Source of the DNA: Desulfatibacillum alkenivorans DSM 16219
GTDB taxonomy: Bacteria > Desulfobacterota > Desulfobacteria > Desulfobacterales > Desulfatibacillaceae
Direction of reading: 5' to 3'
Length of the DNA: 64,000 bases
Assembly: GCF_900142135.1 (NCBI RefSeq)
Contig: NZ_FQZU01000001.1
Coordinates: 1 to 64,000, forward strand
In this document: in pieces, positions 1 through 7,920 of the stretch
How the letters are laid out: each line of letters begins with the position of its first letter
How positions within the stretch are numbered: the stretch's first letter is position 1
Notes under the pieces: generated by a model
The model's database searches: none
The model's input: the letters and a program-made list of their open reading frames with translations, nothing else
Told to the model about the DNA's origin: nothing
Made by a program: the position numbers and the translations under genes

Positions 1-177
1 TTTTGACAGCCATCGCTTTCGTTTTTTGCCGAAATTCTCAATTTGCTCGTATGTGTCAGCCCCGGATACCACGGCGCATATGGCCATGACGATGATGTCT
101 ATTAGTTTATGCAGCGCGTTATGATGCCGGGGATCTTGCACGGTCTCGAAATACTGGTCTATGGTGCGTTCTTCCAT
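1..177 (-). CDS. ISAs1-family transposase, N-terminal part
   Basis: Only the first 59 codons are visible; the gene continues past the left edge. The protein begins MEERTIDQYFETVQDPRHHN and continues with KLIDIIVMAICAVVSGAD and a YEQIENFGK segment. This is the DDE_Tnp_1-associated N-terminal domain of ISAs1 (H-repeat) transposases, which catalyse cut-and-paste movement of their own element. The start is supported by an AGGAGG ribosome-binding site on the minus strand six bases upstream. The DDE catalytic residues are not in the window, so it cannot be said whether the transposase is intact. Confidence 0.8.
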   Translation of the reverse strand, partial: MEERTIDQYFETVQDPRHHNALHKLIDIIVMAICAVVSGADTYEQIENFGKKRKRWLSK

Positions 178-330
178 GAGCGCCTCCTTTGTTTAAGTCG
201 CCCACAGACCTTACACCAGTGCTTTAAAAAAGTCTAGTTGAAAAATATTTATAAGTATTTCAAGTTATTATAGATGTGCTACCATATACTGCACCCTGAA
301 GCCCGTCTTTTTTTACATGCGTATGCCCTG
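1..330 (-). mobile_element. End of an ISAs1-family insertion sequence (partial)
   Basis: The window opens inside an insertion sequence. The minus-strand reading frame at the left edge encodes an ISAs1-type transposase N-terminus. About 150 bases upstream of its start, the minus strand reads CAGGGCATACGCATG from position 330, a CAGGG-type terminus of the kind ISAs1 elements carry. I therefore place the IS border near 330. The opposite end and the target duplication lie outside the window, so the border is an inference. Confidence 0.5.
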
Positions 331-692
331 CAACGAAAATCGGTTTTGAGGGCCTTTGAGCCCCCTCGACTTTCTTAAGAAATTGGGCTGTTTGGAACAG
401 GGCGGGTTCAAAATAACATTTAATTGCATGGCGTGGCGCCTAAAGCCGAAATATGTGTAACGGCCCATAAAACGCCCCCCAAAAAAAAAGGCGTGACATG
501 AAGGGCGAATTATGACATATTCCACCCTTTCATCAACCGGTTTTCCGCCGCTTGTGAAAATCGATTTCTGAAAAGGCTTGAACTAAGGTTGCGTTGTTGA
601 CTAAGCTGCTGGGAGTAAGGCTTTCCGGCCTTAGCTGAATAATATGGACCCCCGTTTATTTCGGGGGCTGGATAAGGGAAAAAGGAGAAAGC
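331..692. other. Intergenic leader between IS end and redox operon
   Basis: No convincing gene is present. A 70-codon minus-strand open frame here has no family resemblance and low-complexity ends. Two hairpins lie just upstream of the redox operon: TAAGGC/GCCTTA at 616-633 and CCCCCG/CGGGGG at 649-667. The second ends 25 bases before the first gene, upstream of its AAGGAG ribosome-binding site, so it could influence translation or mRNA stability. No clear sigma-70 or sigma-54 promoter was recognised. Confidence 0.5.
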
Positions 693-2456
693 ATGTTATT
701 CGGTGACAAACTGCTTACCGTGATTTTCTACGCCTCGTTGGCTGTGTTTGTCTTGGGGACTATTTATAAGGTCTACGGGTGGTTTAAAGCAAAGGTCGGC
801 GCTCAGGCGCCGGACGCCGCCCCCGGGGAACGCATGGGCGCCGCCTTCAAGGGCGTTGTAGGAATGATTTTCAGCAAGAAGCTCTTCACCTTTCTGGAGG
901 CCCTGTTCCTGGACGTGATTTTGGGCCGCCGTCAATTCCAGGTGGACAAATTGCGCTGGATCATGCACTCCATGATCTTATGGGGCTTCACCTTGCTGGT
1001 GATCTTCCACGCCTTTGGAAAGCTGGTCAACCCCTGGTTTGTGGGAGAGTATTATTCGACCCTCAATCCGTTCTGGGTGCTTAGGGACGTTTTCGCAGTC
1101 ATGGTCTTTGCGGGAATCATCCTGGCCATCGTCCGCCGCGTCGCCAAAAAGAGCCCGCGCCTCAGCTCCAGCCCCATGGATATTTACGCCATCATCATCG
1201 TGGCTGTTATCATGTGCTCCGGCGTCTTGTATCAGGCCGCCCAGATGACTTCCTATTCCCTGTTTGTGGAAATGGTGGAATATTGGGCCGGCTTGGACAT
1301 GTACGATGACGAGGAGGACGTCCAGGCCATTGAGGCGTTCTGGGTCGCCAACTACGGATTGGTCTCCCCCAATATTGAGGAGCCGGATCCGGACATGGTG
1401 GAAATGGGAATCGACGCCAATGACAGCTATTGCGCGTCCTGCCATACCGCTTCCCCCAAAGCCTTTTTGAGCTACGGCTTCGCCAAGATGCTCAGCCCCA
1501 TGGCCGGCGTCTTGGACGGCTCCCGCAAAGCCTTGAAGTACTTCCATTTGCTGGCTTGCTTTTTGGGGCTGGCATATCTGCCTTTCTCCAAGATGTTCCA
1601 CCTGATTTCCACGCCCATCAGCCTGATCGCCAGCCGCGTGATGGACGAGAATTCCCTGCCCGAGAACATCGCCACCAGGCAGGCCATGGAGTTGGACGCA
1701 TGCGTCCACTGCTGCACATGCAGCAACACCTGTTCAGCCATGATGGCCAGCGTCACTTCCGGCAATAAGCTGGTGCTGCCTTCCGAAAAGATGCAGAGCC
1801 TCAAGAAATTGGCCAACGGCGGCGAGCTGAACGCCGATGAGCTGGAAGCCGTGAGCTACGGCGTATATATGTGCACCAACTGCAACCGCTGCACCGCGGT
1901 CTGTCCGTCGGGCATCATTCTTAAAGACCTGTGGATGTCCGTGCGCGAGTCCCTGATTCAGAAGCAAAAGGCCCAGCCCATGGTTCTGACGCCTTTGTCT
2001 TTCTTCCGCGGGTACAACCGCGCCAGGATCGCCCCGGAAACCTACGGCGCTCCGGCTCAAAAAGCCCAGGAAGCCGTGGCCGGCAAGTTCGAGCAACTGG
2101 CCGCCAAGGATGTCTCCATAGACATCACCCAGGCGTCTTCGGCAAAGGCCAATCCCATGTTTGCCTATTGCTTCGGGTGCCAGACCTGCACCACGGTTTG
2201 TCCTGTGGTGGGCGGGTTTGAGAATCCCGAAGAGGAGCTGGGTTTGGTTCCCCATCAGATCATGTGCTCTCTGGCCATGGGCCTGGAGGAAATGGCTTCC
2301 GGCTCCAAGATGATCTGGGACTGCCTGACCTGTTACCAGTGTCAGGAGCACTGCCCCCAAAAGGTTCCGGTTGCGGACATCCTTTATGATCTCAAAAATT
2401 TGGCTGCAGCGCGGGTGTTGCCCGAAAAGCAGGCCGAGAGCAGGAAGACCAAGTAG
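693..2456 (+). CDS. Membrane-bound Hdr-like iron-sulfur protein with a CxxCH motif
   Basis: This 587-residue protein combines a membrane part resembling the cytochrome b-type subunits of Hdr/Dsr/Nar complexes with a C-terminal ferredoxin-type part. Hydrophobic segments lie near residues 8-28, 90-115, 132-150, 160-185 and 285-310. Between the fourth and fifth is CASCH (about 247-251), a possible covalent heme c site. The C-terminal half holds four cysteine motifs: CVHCCTCSNTC, CTNCNRCTAVCP, CFGCQTCTTVCP and CLTCYQCQEHCP, enough for several [4Fe-4S] clusters. Such proteins pass electrons between the quinone pool and soluble Hdr subunits (family knowledge). An AAGGAGAAAGC ribosome-binding site precedes the ATG. 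It is the first gene of a row with hdrB, a selenocysteine hdrA piece and a nuoE-like gene. The electron-transfer direction cannot be read from the sequence. Confidence 0.82.
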   Translation: MLFGDKLLTVIFYASLAVFVLGTIYKVYGWFKAKVGAQAPDAAPGERMGAAFKGVVGMIFSKKLFTFLEALFLDVILGRRQFQVDKLRWIMHSMILWGFTLLVIFHAFGKLVNPWFVGEYYSTLNPFWVLRDVFAVMVFAGIILAIVRRVAKKSPRLSSSPMDIYAIIIVAVIMCSGVLYQAAQMTSYSLFVEMVEYWAGLDMYDDEEDVQAIEAFWVANYGLVSPNIEEPDPDMVEMGIDANDSYCASCHTASPKAFLSYGFAKMLSPMAGVLDGSRKALKYFHLLACFLGLAYLPFSKMFHLISTPISLIASRVMDENSLPENIATRQAMELDACVHCCTCSNTCSAMMASVTSGNKLVLPSEKMQSLKKLANGGELNADELEAVSYGVYMCTNCNRCTAVCPSGIILKDLWMSVRESLIQKQKAQPMVLTPLSFFRGYNRARIAPETYGAPAQKAQEAVAGKFEQLAAKDVSIDITQASSAKANPMFAYCFGCQTCTTVCPVVGGFENPEEELGLVPHQIMCSLAMGLEEMASGSKMIWDCLTCYQCQEHCPQKVPVADILYDLKNLAAARVLPEKQAESRKTK

Positions 2457-2534
2457 CAACAGGGCTTCCCGGGCGGACTCCGCCCGTATATATAAAAGTT
2501 TTTACGAACAACCAGGCAAAATAGGACATAGATT

Positions 2535-3404
2535 ATGAACTACGCATTGTTCTTGGGATGCAATATTCCGGCGCGGGTCCCCCAATACGATCAGGCGGCT
2601 CGTGCAGTGCTGAACAGACTGGGCGTCGAGGTTCTGGATATACCGGATTTCAACTGCTGCGGATATCCCATGCGGGACACGGATTCTCAGGCCTTTTTGC
2701 TTTCCTCGGCCCGGAACCTGGCTTTGGCCGAACAGTCCGGCTTGGATATGATGGTGCTGTGCAAATGCTGTTTCGGCGCCCTCAAAGCCGCAAGCTACGC
2801 TCTGGCGCAGGACTCGGCCCTTAAAAATGAAATCAACGCCTTGCTGGAGCCGGAAAAACTGTCTTACCAGGGGAAGGTGAAAGTAAAGCACTTCTTTTCC
2901 GTACTCCAAGACTCCGTGGGCCTTGACGAAGTGAAAAAGAAGGTGGAACGGCCTTTCCAGGGCCTTCGCATAGCAACCCATTACGGGTGTCACGCCTTGC
3001 GCCCCAGCGCCGTCACGGAATTTGACGACCCCGTCAATCCCAGCTTGTTCGATAAACTGGTGGAGGCCACCGGCGCTGAAAGCGTGGATTGGGCGGAAAA
3101 AACCGATTGCTGCGGCGCTCCCCTGATGGGCGCTAATGACGAGTTGTCCCTGAAGATCACCGGGAAAAAGCTCAAGGGCGCACGCAAGGCGGGAGCCCAC
3201 TTCCTGTGCGCAGGCTGCCCTTATTGCCAGATGCAATTTGACACGGTGCAGGCTTCCTTTATAAAATCGGAGCCGGGCAAAGGACCGATGGCGTCCATCC
3301 TGTATCCCCAACTCCTGGGCCTGTCCATGGGCATCGACGCCAAGGACCTGGGGTTGGATAATAATTGTTTGGACATCAGCAGCATCAAGCTGTTTCTAAA
3401 ATAA
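2535..3404 (+). CDS. hdrB: HdrB-type subunit (two CCG domains)
   Basis: The 289-residue product has the two cysteine-rich CCG domains of heterodisulfide reductase subunit B. Domain 1 carries C9, the NCCGYP motif near 41-42 and a CKCCFGA motif; domain 2 carries GCHALRPS, DCCGAPLMG and CAGCPYCQMQ. In HdrB these cysteines bind noncubane [4Fe-4S] clusters where disulfide substrates are reduced (family knowledge). The natural disulfide in a sulfate reducer is unknown; DsrC-type or small-thiol substrates are possible. It lies 78 bases after the membrane FeS gene and 15 bases before the hdrA fragment, so co-transcription is likely. The ribosome-binding site (AGGACA) is weak and 9 bases from the ATG. 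Confidence 0.88.
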   Translation: MNYALFLGCNIPARVPQYDQAARAVLNRLGVEVLDIPDFNCCGYPMRDTDSQAFLLSSARNLALAEQSGLDMMVLCKCCFGALKAASYALAQDSALKNEINALLEPEKLSYQGKVKVKHFFSVLQDSVGLDEVKKKVERPFQGLRIATHYGCHALRPSAVTEFDDPVNPSLFDKLVEATGAESVDWAEKTDCCGAPLMGANDELSLKITGKKLKGARKAGAHFLCAGCPYCQMQFDTVQASFIKSEPGKGPMASILYPQLLGLSMGIDAKDLGLDNNCLDISSIKLFLK

Positions 3405-3419
3405 GTAAAGGAGAAAACG

Positions 3420-3809
3420 ATGGCTGACCAGACTGTAGGTTCGGTCCTGGTGGTGGGCGGCGGAATTTCCGGCATGCAGACCGCCCTGGACCTGGCCGAT
3501 TCCGGCTATTACGTGTACTTGTTGGAAAAAAGTCCGTCCATTGGCGGGGTGATGTCTCAGTTGGACAAAACCTTCCCCACCAATGACTGCGCCATGTGAA
3601 TCATCTCTCCGAAACTGGTCGAGGTCGGCCGGCATCTGAACATAGAGTTGATTACATATTCCGATCTGGAGTCCGTGGAAGGAGCTCCGGGAAAATTCAA
3701 AGTCAAGGTTCGCAAAAGAGCGCGCAGCATCAGCACGGACCTTTGCACGGGTTGCGGCGCCTGCCTGGATGCATGCCCGGTTACCAATATAGTCAATGCT
3801 CCGGCCTGA
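3420..3809 (+). CDS. hdrA: Short HdrA FAD/ferredoxin module, selenocysteine at codon 60 (TGA recoded)
   Basis: Reading from the ATG at 3420 (AAGGAG upstream), the frame matches the HdrA flavin domain: dinucleotide motif [21 protein letters not shown], then FPTNDCAM followed by an in-frame TGA at 3597-3599 and [12 protein letters not shown]. In HdrA proteins this place is the second Cys of a CxxC motif, and it is selenocysteine in some lineages. The frame continues without a stop through [12 protein letters not shown], one [4Fe-4S] motif, and ends at TGA 3807-3809, giving 129 residues with Sec. A candidate SECIS hairpin follows the TGA. Full HdrA proteins are several times longer, so this is only the FAD half. 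An ordinary gene caller would miss it or split it. A nonsense mutation is unlikely because conservation continues on both sides. Confidence 0.82.
3615..3632 (+). promoter_or_regulatory. Candidate bacterial SECIS hairpin in hdrA
   Basis: Sixteen bases after the recoded TGA, the mRNA can fold a six-pair stem, CUGGUC with GGCCGG (two G-U pairs), closing a six-base loop GAGGUC. The loop contains AGGUC, like the apical loop of the E. coli fdhF SECIS (AGGUCU). The loop guanines are about 26 bases from the UGA, within the distance used by bacterial SelB. This supports selenocysteine insertion, but the fold was judged by eye. Confidence 0.6.
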
Positions 3810-3839
3810 TTCGACGCCGGACAAAGCCTAGGGTGCAAC

Positions 3840-4310
3840 ATGAAAAAAACAGATATTGACTGGCCCAAGATTACAAAGATCGTTCAAGACTATAATTCAG
3901 ACCCCGAGTGCCTGCTTATGATTATGCAGGATATCAGCGACATATATAATTATGTGCCGCCTGAGGTCATTCCCGTTCTGGTGGAAAAGCTGGGCGTCAG
4001 CGAAAGCCTGATATACAGCGTGGCGACCTTCTATAAAACCATCAGCCTGGAGCCCAGGGGTAAATACATCATCAACGTGTGCACCGGAACCGCCTGCCAC
4101 GTCCGCGGAGCCGAGAAGATCACCCATGCTCTGGCCGAGGAATTGGGCATTGAAGAAGGCCAGACCACGGCCGACGGCATGTTCACCCTGGATGCGGTGC
4201 GTTGCGTTGGCGCTTGCGCCTCCGGCCCGGTGGCCATGGTGAACCACGACACCCACGGCGCCCTGAACCGCTCCAGCGCCCTGGAAATGCTGGATCAGTA
4301 CAGGAAGTAG
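3840..4310 (+). CDS. nuoE: NuoE-like [2Fe-2S] thioredoxin-fold subunit
   Basis: The 156-residue product is a NuoE/HndA-type protein: an N-terminal helical region, PEVIPVLVEKLGVSESLIYSVATFY, then the thioredoxin-like [2Fe-2S] domain with CTGTAC (C81 and C86) and CVGAC (C122 and C126), the four cluster ligands. NuoE proteins pair with NuoF and pass electrons between NADH/FMN and other FeS subunits (family knowledge). It begins 30 bases after the hdrA stop and lies in the same reading frame. A NuoF-like partner is not adjacent but is encoded at 26133. The operon ends with a strong terminator 35 bases downstream. Confidence 0.88.
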   Translation: MKKTDIDWPKITKIVQDYNSDPECLLMIMQDISDIYNYVPPEVIPVLVEKLGVSESLIYSVATFYKTISLEPRGKYIINVCTGTACHVRGAEKITHALAEELGIEEGQTTADGMFTLDAVRCVGACASGPVAMVNHDTHGALNRSSALEMLDQYRK

Positions 4311-4345
4311 TCCCTGTAAATTTGCAGCAACCAATTTGGTTTTGA

Positions 4346-4380
4346 AAAGGCCCGCGCTTGCGCGGGCCTTTCTTTTTTTT
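4346..4380 (+). terminator. Rho-independent terminator of the Hdr/NuoE operon
   Basis: A GC-rich hairpin, AAAGGCCCGCG with CGCGGGCCTTT and a short TTG-like loop, is followed by a run of eight T residues. It lies 35 bases after the nuoE-like stop. Confidence 0.92.
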
Positions 4381-4462
4381 CAGGTTTGCTTGATTTCCAA
4401 CCCCCGCCTATAGGATAATACGGCCATTAATTGTCCTGAAGCATCCCAAGGGGAGGGTAAAT

Positions 4463-5902
4463 ATGAAAATCGCCATTGTAGGAGGCGGAAGCCGCTGTTT
4501 GTTTTTCATCAACATTTTGGCGACCTACAGGTTTTCTTCGGAAGTCCAGCCTCAAATTGTAGCCATAGCGGATATTAACCCGGACGCGCCGGGCGTAAAG
4601 CATCTGGTTGAGCGCGGGGTTTATTACACCGATGACTATTCCGAGTTTTTGACCAGGGAGGACCTGGACGTCGTGCTGGACCTGACCGGGGACGAAGAAA
4701 TTTTCACGTATCTTTGCAAGGAAAGAAACCTCCTCACCACCGTCCTCAACGACGAAACCGGCCTGATTTTCTTCGAAGGCTACCGGCCCAGGGAATGCGC
4801 GGGCAGCAGGCAGCTGAATTTCAAGCGCACCAAGCAGCTTTGCGATCTTTTTTTTACGGAGCTGGTCAATGAGGAAGTTTTTGTCATCGACACTTCGTTT
4901 ACCATTATCGATGTCAATAATCTGCCCTTGCAAAAATACGGCCTGGAGCGCAAGGACGTCATAGGCAAGCATTGCTACGAGGTGACTCATCAGGTTAAGG
5001 AGCCATGCAGCAGCAAGGCCCATCCCTGCCCCATGGTGGAAATTCAAAAAACCAGGCAGCCATACCGCTGCACCCATATTCACTACGACAAGGAAGGCCA
5101 CCGCATCCTCCACTCCATTTCGGCCTATCCCATATTCGAGGCCAACAAGATCGTGGGCATCGTGGAGCTGGCCCGGGACATCACCTGGGAAACCAGCCTC
5201 CAAAAATCCTTTGGAGACCAGGAGAAACTTTCCGCCATCGGCCGCCTGGCCGCCGGCGTGGCCCATGAACTGAACAATCCCCTGACTACGGTGCTCACCT
5301 CCACCATGCTCATTCAGGAGGACATGGACCCCAAACATCCGGATTACGAGGAACTGGACCTCATTAAAAACGAAACCCTCCGGTGCCGGAACATTGTGAA
5401 CAACCTCCTGAACTTTGCACGCCAGTCCAAGCCCATCAAGCAGGAAGCGGACCTGAACGAGATCGTGCAAAGCAGCATGGCCCTTATCCGCAAACAGGCG
5501 GATTTCAAGAATATCGTCATGAAATGCGACACCTGCCCGGAAAGGCTCATGGTCTATTGCGACCGGGACCAGATCCAGCAATGCCTCATCAACCTGGGGC
5601 TGAACGCCATTGACGCCACAGCGCCCGGAGGCCGCATCACCTTCACCACGTCCCTGGTGGACGACGGCAAAATGGCGAAGATTTCCGTGGCTGACACGGG
5701 AGAGGGGTTGCCCCAAAACATCAAGGACAGCATTTTCGAGCCTTTTTTCACGACCAAGGAGACGGGCACCGGCCTGGGGCTTTCCATCACCCACGGCTTT
5801 GTCAAGCAGCATAAGGGATTCATCGACCTGGAAAGCACCCAGGGGCACGGCGCCACATTCTCCATAAGGCTGCCCTTTCAGAGGGAGGAGGCCCATGCCT
5901 GA
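4463..5902 (+). CDS. PAS sensor histidine kinase with N-terminal Rossmann-like domain
   Basis: The 479-residue protein has three parts. Residues 1 to about 115 form a Rossmann-like domain starting MKIAIVGGGSRC, with VAIADINPDAPG and VLDLTGDEE, like the dinucleotide-binding domain of dehydrogenases. A PAS domain follows (about 135-245) and carries a cysteine cluster: HCYEVTH, PCSSKAHPCPM and YRCTHIHY. The transmitter has the HisKA box GVAHELNNPL with phospho-accepting H268 and an HATPase domain with DTGEGLP and GTGLGLSI. There is no membrane segment, so it should sense a cytoplasmic signal, possibly nucleotide or redox state (inference). A GGGGAGGG ribosome-binding site supports the start. It overlaps the next gene, its probable partner, by 8 bases. 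Confidence 0.87.
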   Translation: MKIAIVGGGSRCLFFINILATYRFSSEVQPQIVAIADINPDAPGVKHLVERGVYYTDDYSEFLTREDLDVVLDLTGDEEIFTYLCKERNLLTTVLNDETGLIFFEGYRPRECAGSRQLNFKRTKQLCDLFFTELVNEEVFVIDTSFTIIDVNNLPLQKYGLERKDVIGKHCYEVTHQVKEPCSSKAHPCPMVEIQKTRQPYRCTHIHYDKEGHRILHSISAYPIFEANKIVGIVELARDITWETSLQKSFGDQEKLSAIGRLAAGVAHELNNPLTTVLTSTMLIQEDMDPKHPDYEELDLIKNETLRCRNIVNNLLNFARQSKPIKQEADLNEIVQSSMALIRKQADFKNIVMKCDTCPERLMVYCDRDQIQQCLINLGLNAIDATAPGGRITFTTSLVDDGKMAKISVADTGEGLPQNIKDSIFEPFFTTKETGTGLGLSITHGFVKQHKGFIDLESTQGHGATFSIRLPFQREEAHA

Positions 5903-7328
5903 ACCCAAGGCCAAAATCCTCGTCATTGACGATGAAGAGGCCATCTGCAGGAATTGCGAAAAAATCCTCTCCCGCTCCGGCCATACCGTCAAATGGGCTT
6001 TGAACGGGTACAAGGCCATGGAGATGATGTACAAGGAGGCCTTTGACCTTGTCATCACGGACCTCAAAATGAATTCCATGGGCGGCCTGGAAGTCCTCTC
6101 CCGCGTCAAGGATGAGTGGCCCCAAACCCAGGTGATCGTCATCACGGGCTACGCCTCGGTGTCCTCGGCCGTGGAGGTCATGAAGACCGGCGCCTTTGAC
6201 TACCTGCCCAAACCCTTCACCCCGGACGAACTCCGGGGCGCCGTGCGTCAGGCCCTGGCGCCGGAAGAGCTGTTCAACGACGCCAAGCCGGACGTCAAAA
6301 AAATCTCCCGAAAAATCACCACCCACCAGCTTGTGGGGGACAGCCCCCAGATGCAGGGCGTCATCCGCATGCTCGCCAAGGTGGCGCCCACGGATTCCAA
6401 CGTGCTCATTTACGGAGAATCGGGCACGGGCAAGGAAGTGATCGCCCGGGCCATCCATGCCAACAGCAAGCGCAAAGGGGAGGTTTTTTTCGCCGTGGAC
6501 TGCGGCGCCCTGGCCGAAAATCTTTTGCAAAGCGAGCTTTTCGGGCACACCAAGGGAGCTTTCACAGGCGCGGTCAAGGATAAAAAAGGCATATTCGAAC
6601 TGGCCGACGGAGGCACGGTCTTCCTGGACGAGGTGAGCAGCATCAGCATGTCCATTCAAAGCAACCTGCTCCGGTTTTTGGAAACCAGGGAGGTGCTGCC
6701 CATAGGCGGAACCGCACCGGTCAAGGTGGACGTTAGACTGATCTTCGCCACCAACCAGGATCTTAAGGAGATGGTGAGCCAGGGGAAATTGCGGGAGGAT
6801 TTTTACTACCGCATCATGGTGTATCCCATTTTCACCCCTCCGCTCAGGGAGCGCAGGGCCGACATCCTGCCCATCGCCTACCATTTTCTGGACTTGTTCT
6901 CCCACTCCATGAGCAAGGATATTCGGAGCTTTTCCCCGGACGCCGCGGAAATCCTCCTGGATCACTCCTGGCCCGGGAACGTGCGCCAGCTTCGCAACGC
7001 CATTGAAAGAGCGGTAATCCTGTGCGAAGGCCGCACCATCTCGGCCAGGGAGTTGGAGCATCTCCAGGACAGGCCCGGTCAGGAGCATCACCAGGGTGCG
7101 TACACCATCACCCATGACTATCAGGTTCCCGCAAACGCCGAAGAGCTTAAAGAGGCCAAAAAAATCATCCGGCAGTTGGCGGTGGAGCAGGTGGAGCGGG
7201 ATTTTTTAACCCAGGCCCTGGAAAACGCCGGCGGCAATATCACCCGGGCCGCCGAGCAGGTGGGCATGCAGCGCAGCAATTTTTCCAACCTCATGAAAAA
7301 ACACGGCGTCCGCGCCGTAAAAAAATAA
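5895..7328 (+). CDS. NtrC-type sigma-54 response regulator
   Basis: This 477-residue protein has the full NtrC layout. A receiver domain carries DDEE near the start, phospho-acceptor D56 in VITDLKM and the usual lysine in YLPKPF. The AAA+ domain has Walker A GESGTGKE (about 174), the sigma-54 contact loop GAFTGA (about 222) and GGTVFLDEV. A C-terminal Fis-type helix-turn-helix (about 440-475) carries GGNITRAAEQVGMQRSN. Phosphorylation should license it to remodel sigma-54 RNA polymerase at target promoters. The start overlaps the upstream kinase gene, so the two form a two-component system. Its targets are unknown; the sigma-54 promoters at 24500 and 40487 are candidates only. Confidence 0.93.
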   Translation: MPEPKAKILVIDDEEAICRNCEKILSRSGHTVKWALNGYKAMEMMYKEAFDLVITDLKMNSMGGLEVLSRVKDEWPQTQVIVITGYASVSSAVEVMKTGAFDYLPKPFTPDELRGAVRQALAPEELFNDAKPDVKKISRKITTHQLVGDSPQMQGVIRMLAKVAPTDSNVLIYGESGTGKEVIARAIHANSKRKGEVFFAVDCGALAENLLQSELFGHTKGAFTGAVKDKKGIFELADGGTVFLDEVSSISMSIQSNLLRFLETREVLPIGGTAPVKVDVRLIFATNQDLKEMVSQGKLREDFYYRIMVYPIFTPPLRERRADILPIAYHFLDLFSHSMSKDIRSFSPDAAEILLDHSWPGNVRQLRNAIERAVILCEGRTISARELEHLQDRPGQEHHQGAYTITHDYQVPANAEELKEAKKIIRQLAVEQVERDFLTQALENAGGNITRAAEQVGMQRSNFSNLMKKHGVRAVKK

Positions 7329-7389
7329 CTTTGGATTTGAAAAAGCGGATTTCTTTATAAATCCGGAACCATGCAGGGAGTTTTACAGA

Positions 7390-7767
7390 ATGGCGAAGCA
7401 GGATGACAAAAAAAACCGGATTGTGGCCGACGCCCTGGCCTCCCAAAAGGAAAGGGAAAAAGGCTACCGGGAGAAGGCCCTCAAGATGTATCCCCACGTT
7501 TGCGGCAAGTGCGGCCGGTCCTTTGAAGGCAAGCGGATCCAGGAACTGACCGTCCACCACAGGGACCACAACCACGACAACAATCCCCCGGACGGCAGCA
7601 ACTGGGAGCTTTTGTGCATCTATTGCCATGAGGACGAACACGCCCGCCACTCCGTGGCCGACGCCTACGGCGGCCGCAACACGGAGGAGGACGCGGCCGG
7701 CGGAGACATGGACAACAAGCCTTTCGCCAACCTGGCGGCCCTGCTGCAGAAGAAAAAAAGCAGATAG
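7390..7767 (+). CDS. Small HNH nuclease-like protein (YajD type)
   Basis: The 125-residue product starts with a lysine/glutamate-rich helix (residues 1-33) followed by a zinc-knuckle HNH domain: CGKCGRSF, then TVHHRDHNHDNN, then NWELLCIYCHEDEH. The CxxC pairs would hold zinc, and HH followed by N and H are the ββα-metal residues. This resembles YajD-type HNH proteins; their cellular role is not settled. A short acidic tail and a basic end (KKKSR) follow. It starts 61 bases after the response regulator with GGGAG 11 bases before the ATG, so it may be read from the same transcript. No toxin or immunity partner is adjacent. Confidence 0.8.
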   Translation: MAKQDDKKNRIVADALASQKEREKGYREKALKMYPHVCGKCGRSFEGKRIQELTVHHRDHNHDNNPPDGSNWELLCIYCHEDEHARHSVADAYGGRNTEEDAAGGDMDNKPFANLAALLQKKKSR

Positions 7768-7884
7768 CCGGGATTCAAACCAGGGAAAAGGGGGCTTATG
7801 CAGGTCAATCCAAGGTTTTTCCCATAGGCTTGCGACGCTCTGGAAAGAATCCTACCGCTCGGTAAAAAAATCGCAAAAAAATAT

Positions 7885-7913
7885 TTGACATAGTTTGGTA
7901 TGCGAACTATATT
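7885..7913 (+). promoter_or_regulatory. Sigma-70 promoter with MarR operator in its spacer
   Basis: TTGACA at 7885-7890 and TATATT at 7908-7913 are separated by exactly 17 bases, a near-consensus sigma-70 promoter. The spacer contains the interrupted palindrome GTTTGGTATGCGAAC (7893-7907). The same 15-mer, with one change, recurs at 8423 before the next gene. A repressor bound here would cover the promoter, as expected for MarR autorepression. Transcription should begin about position 7920. Confidence 0.72.
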
Positions 7914-7920
7914 TGCAGCC

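Noticed and set aside
313-525. 70-codon minus-strand open frame near the IS end
   Set aside because: It crosses the proposed IS border, has no family resemblance and no ribosome-binding site.
3597-3599. TGA in hdrA as a nonsense mutation making a pseudogene
   Set aside because: Conserved HdrA sequence and frame continue for 69 codons, the TGA stands exactly at a known Cys/Sec position, and a SECIS-like hairpin follows. Not fully excluded without checking for sel genes.
4427-7115. Long minus-strand open frames (572 and 431 codons) opposite the two-component system
   Set aside because: The plus-strand genes have complete kinase and NtrC motifs; the antisense products show none.
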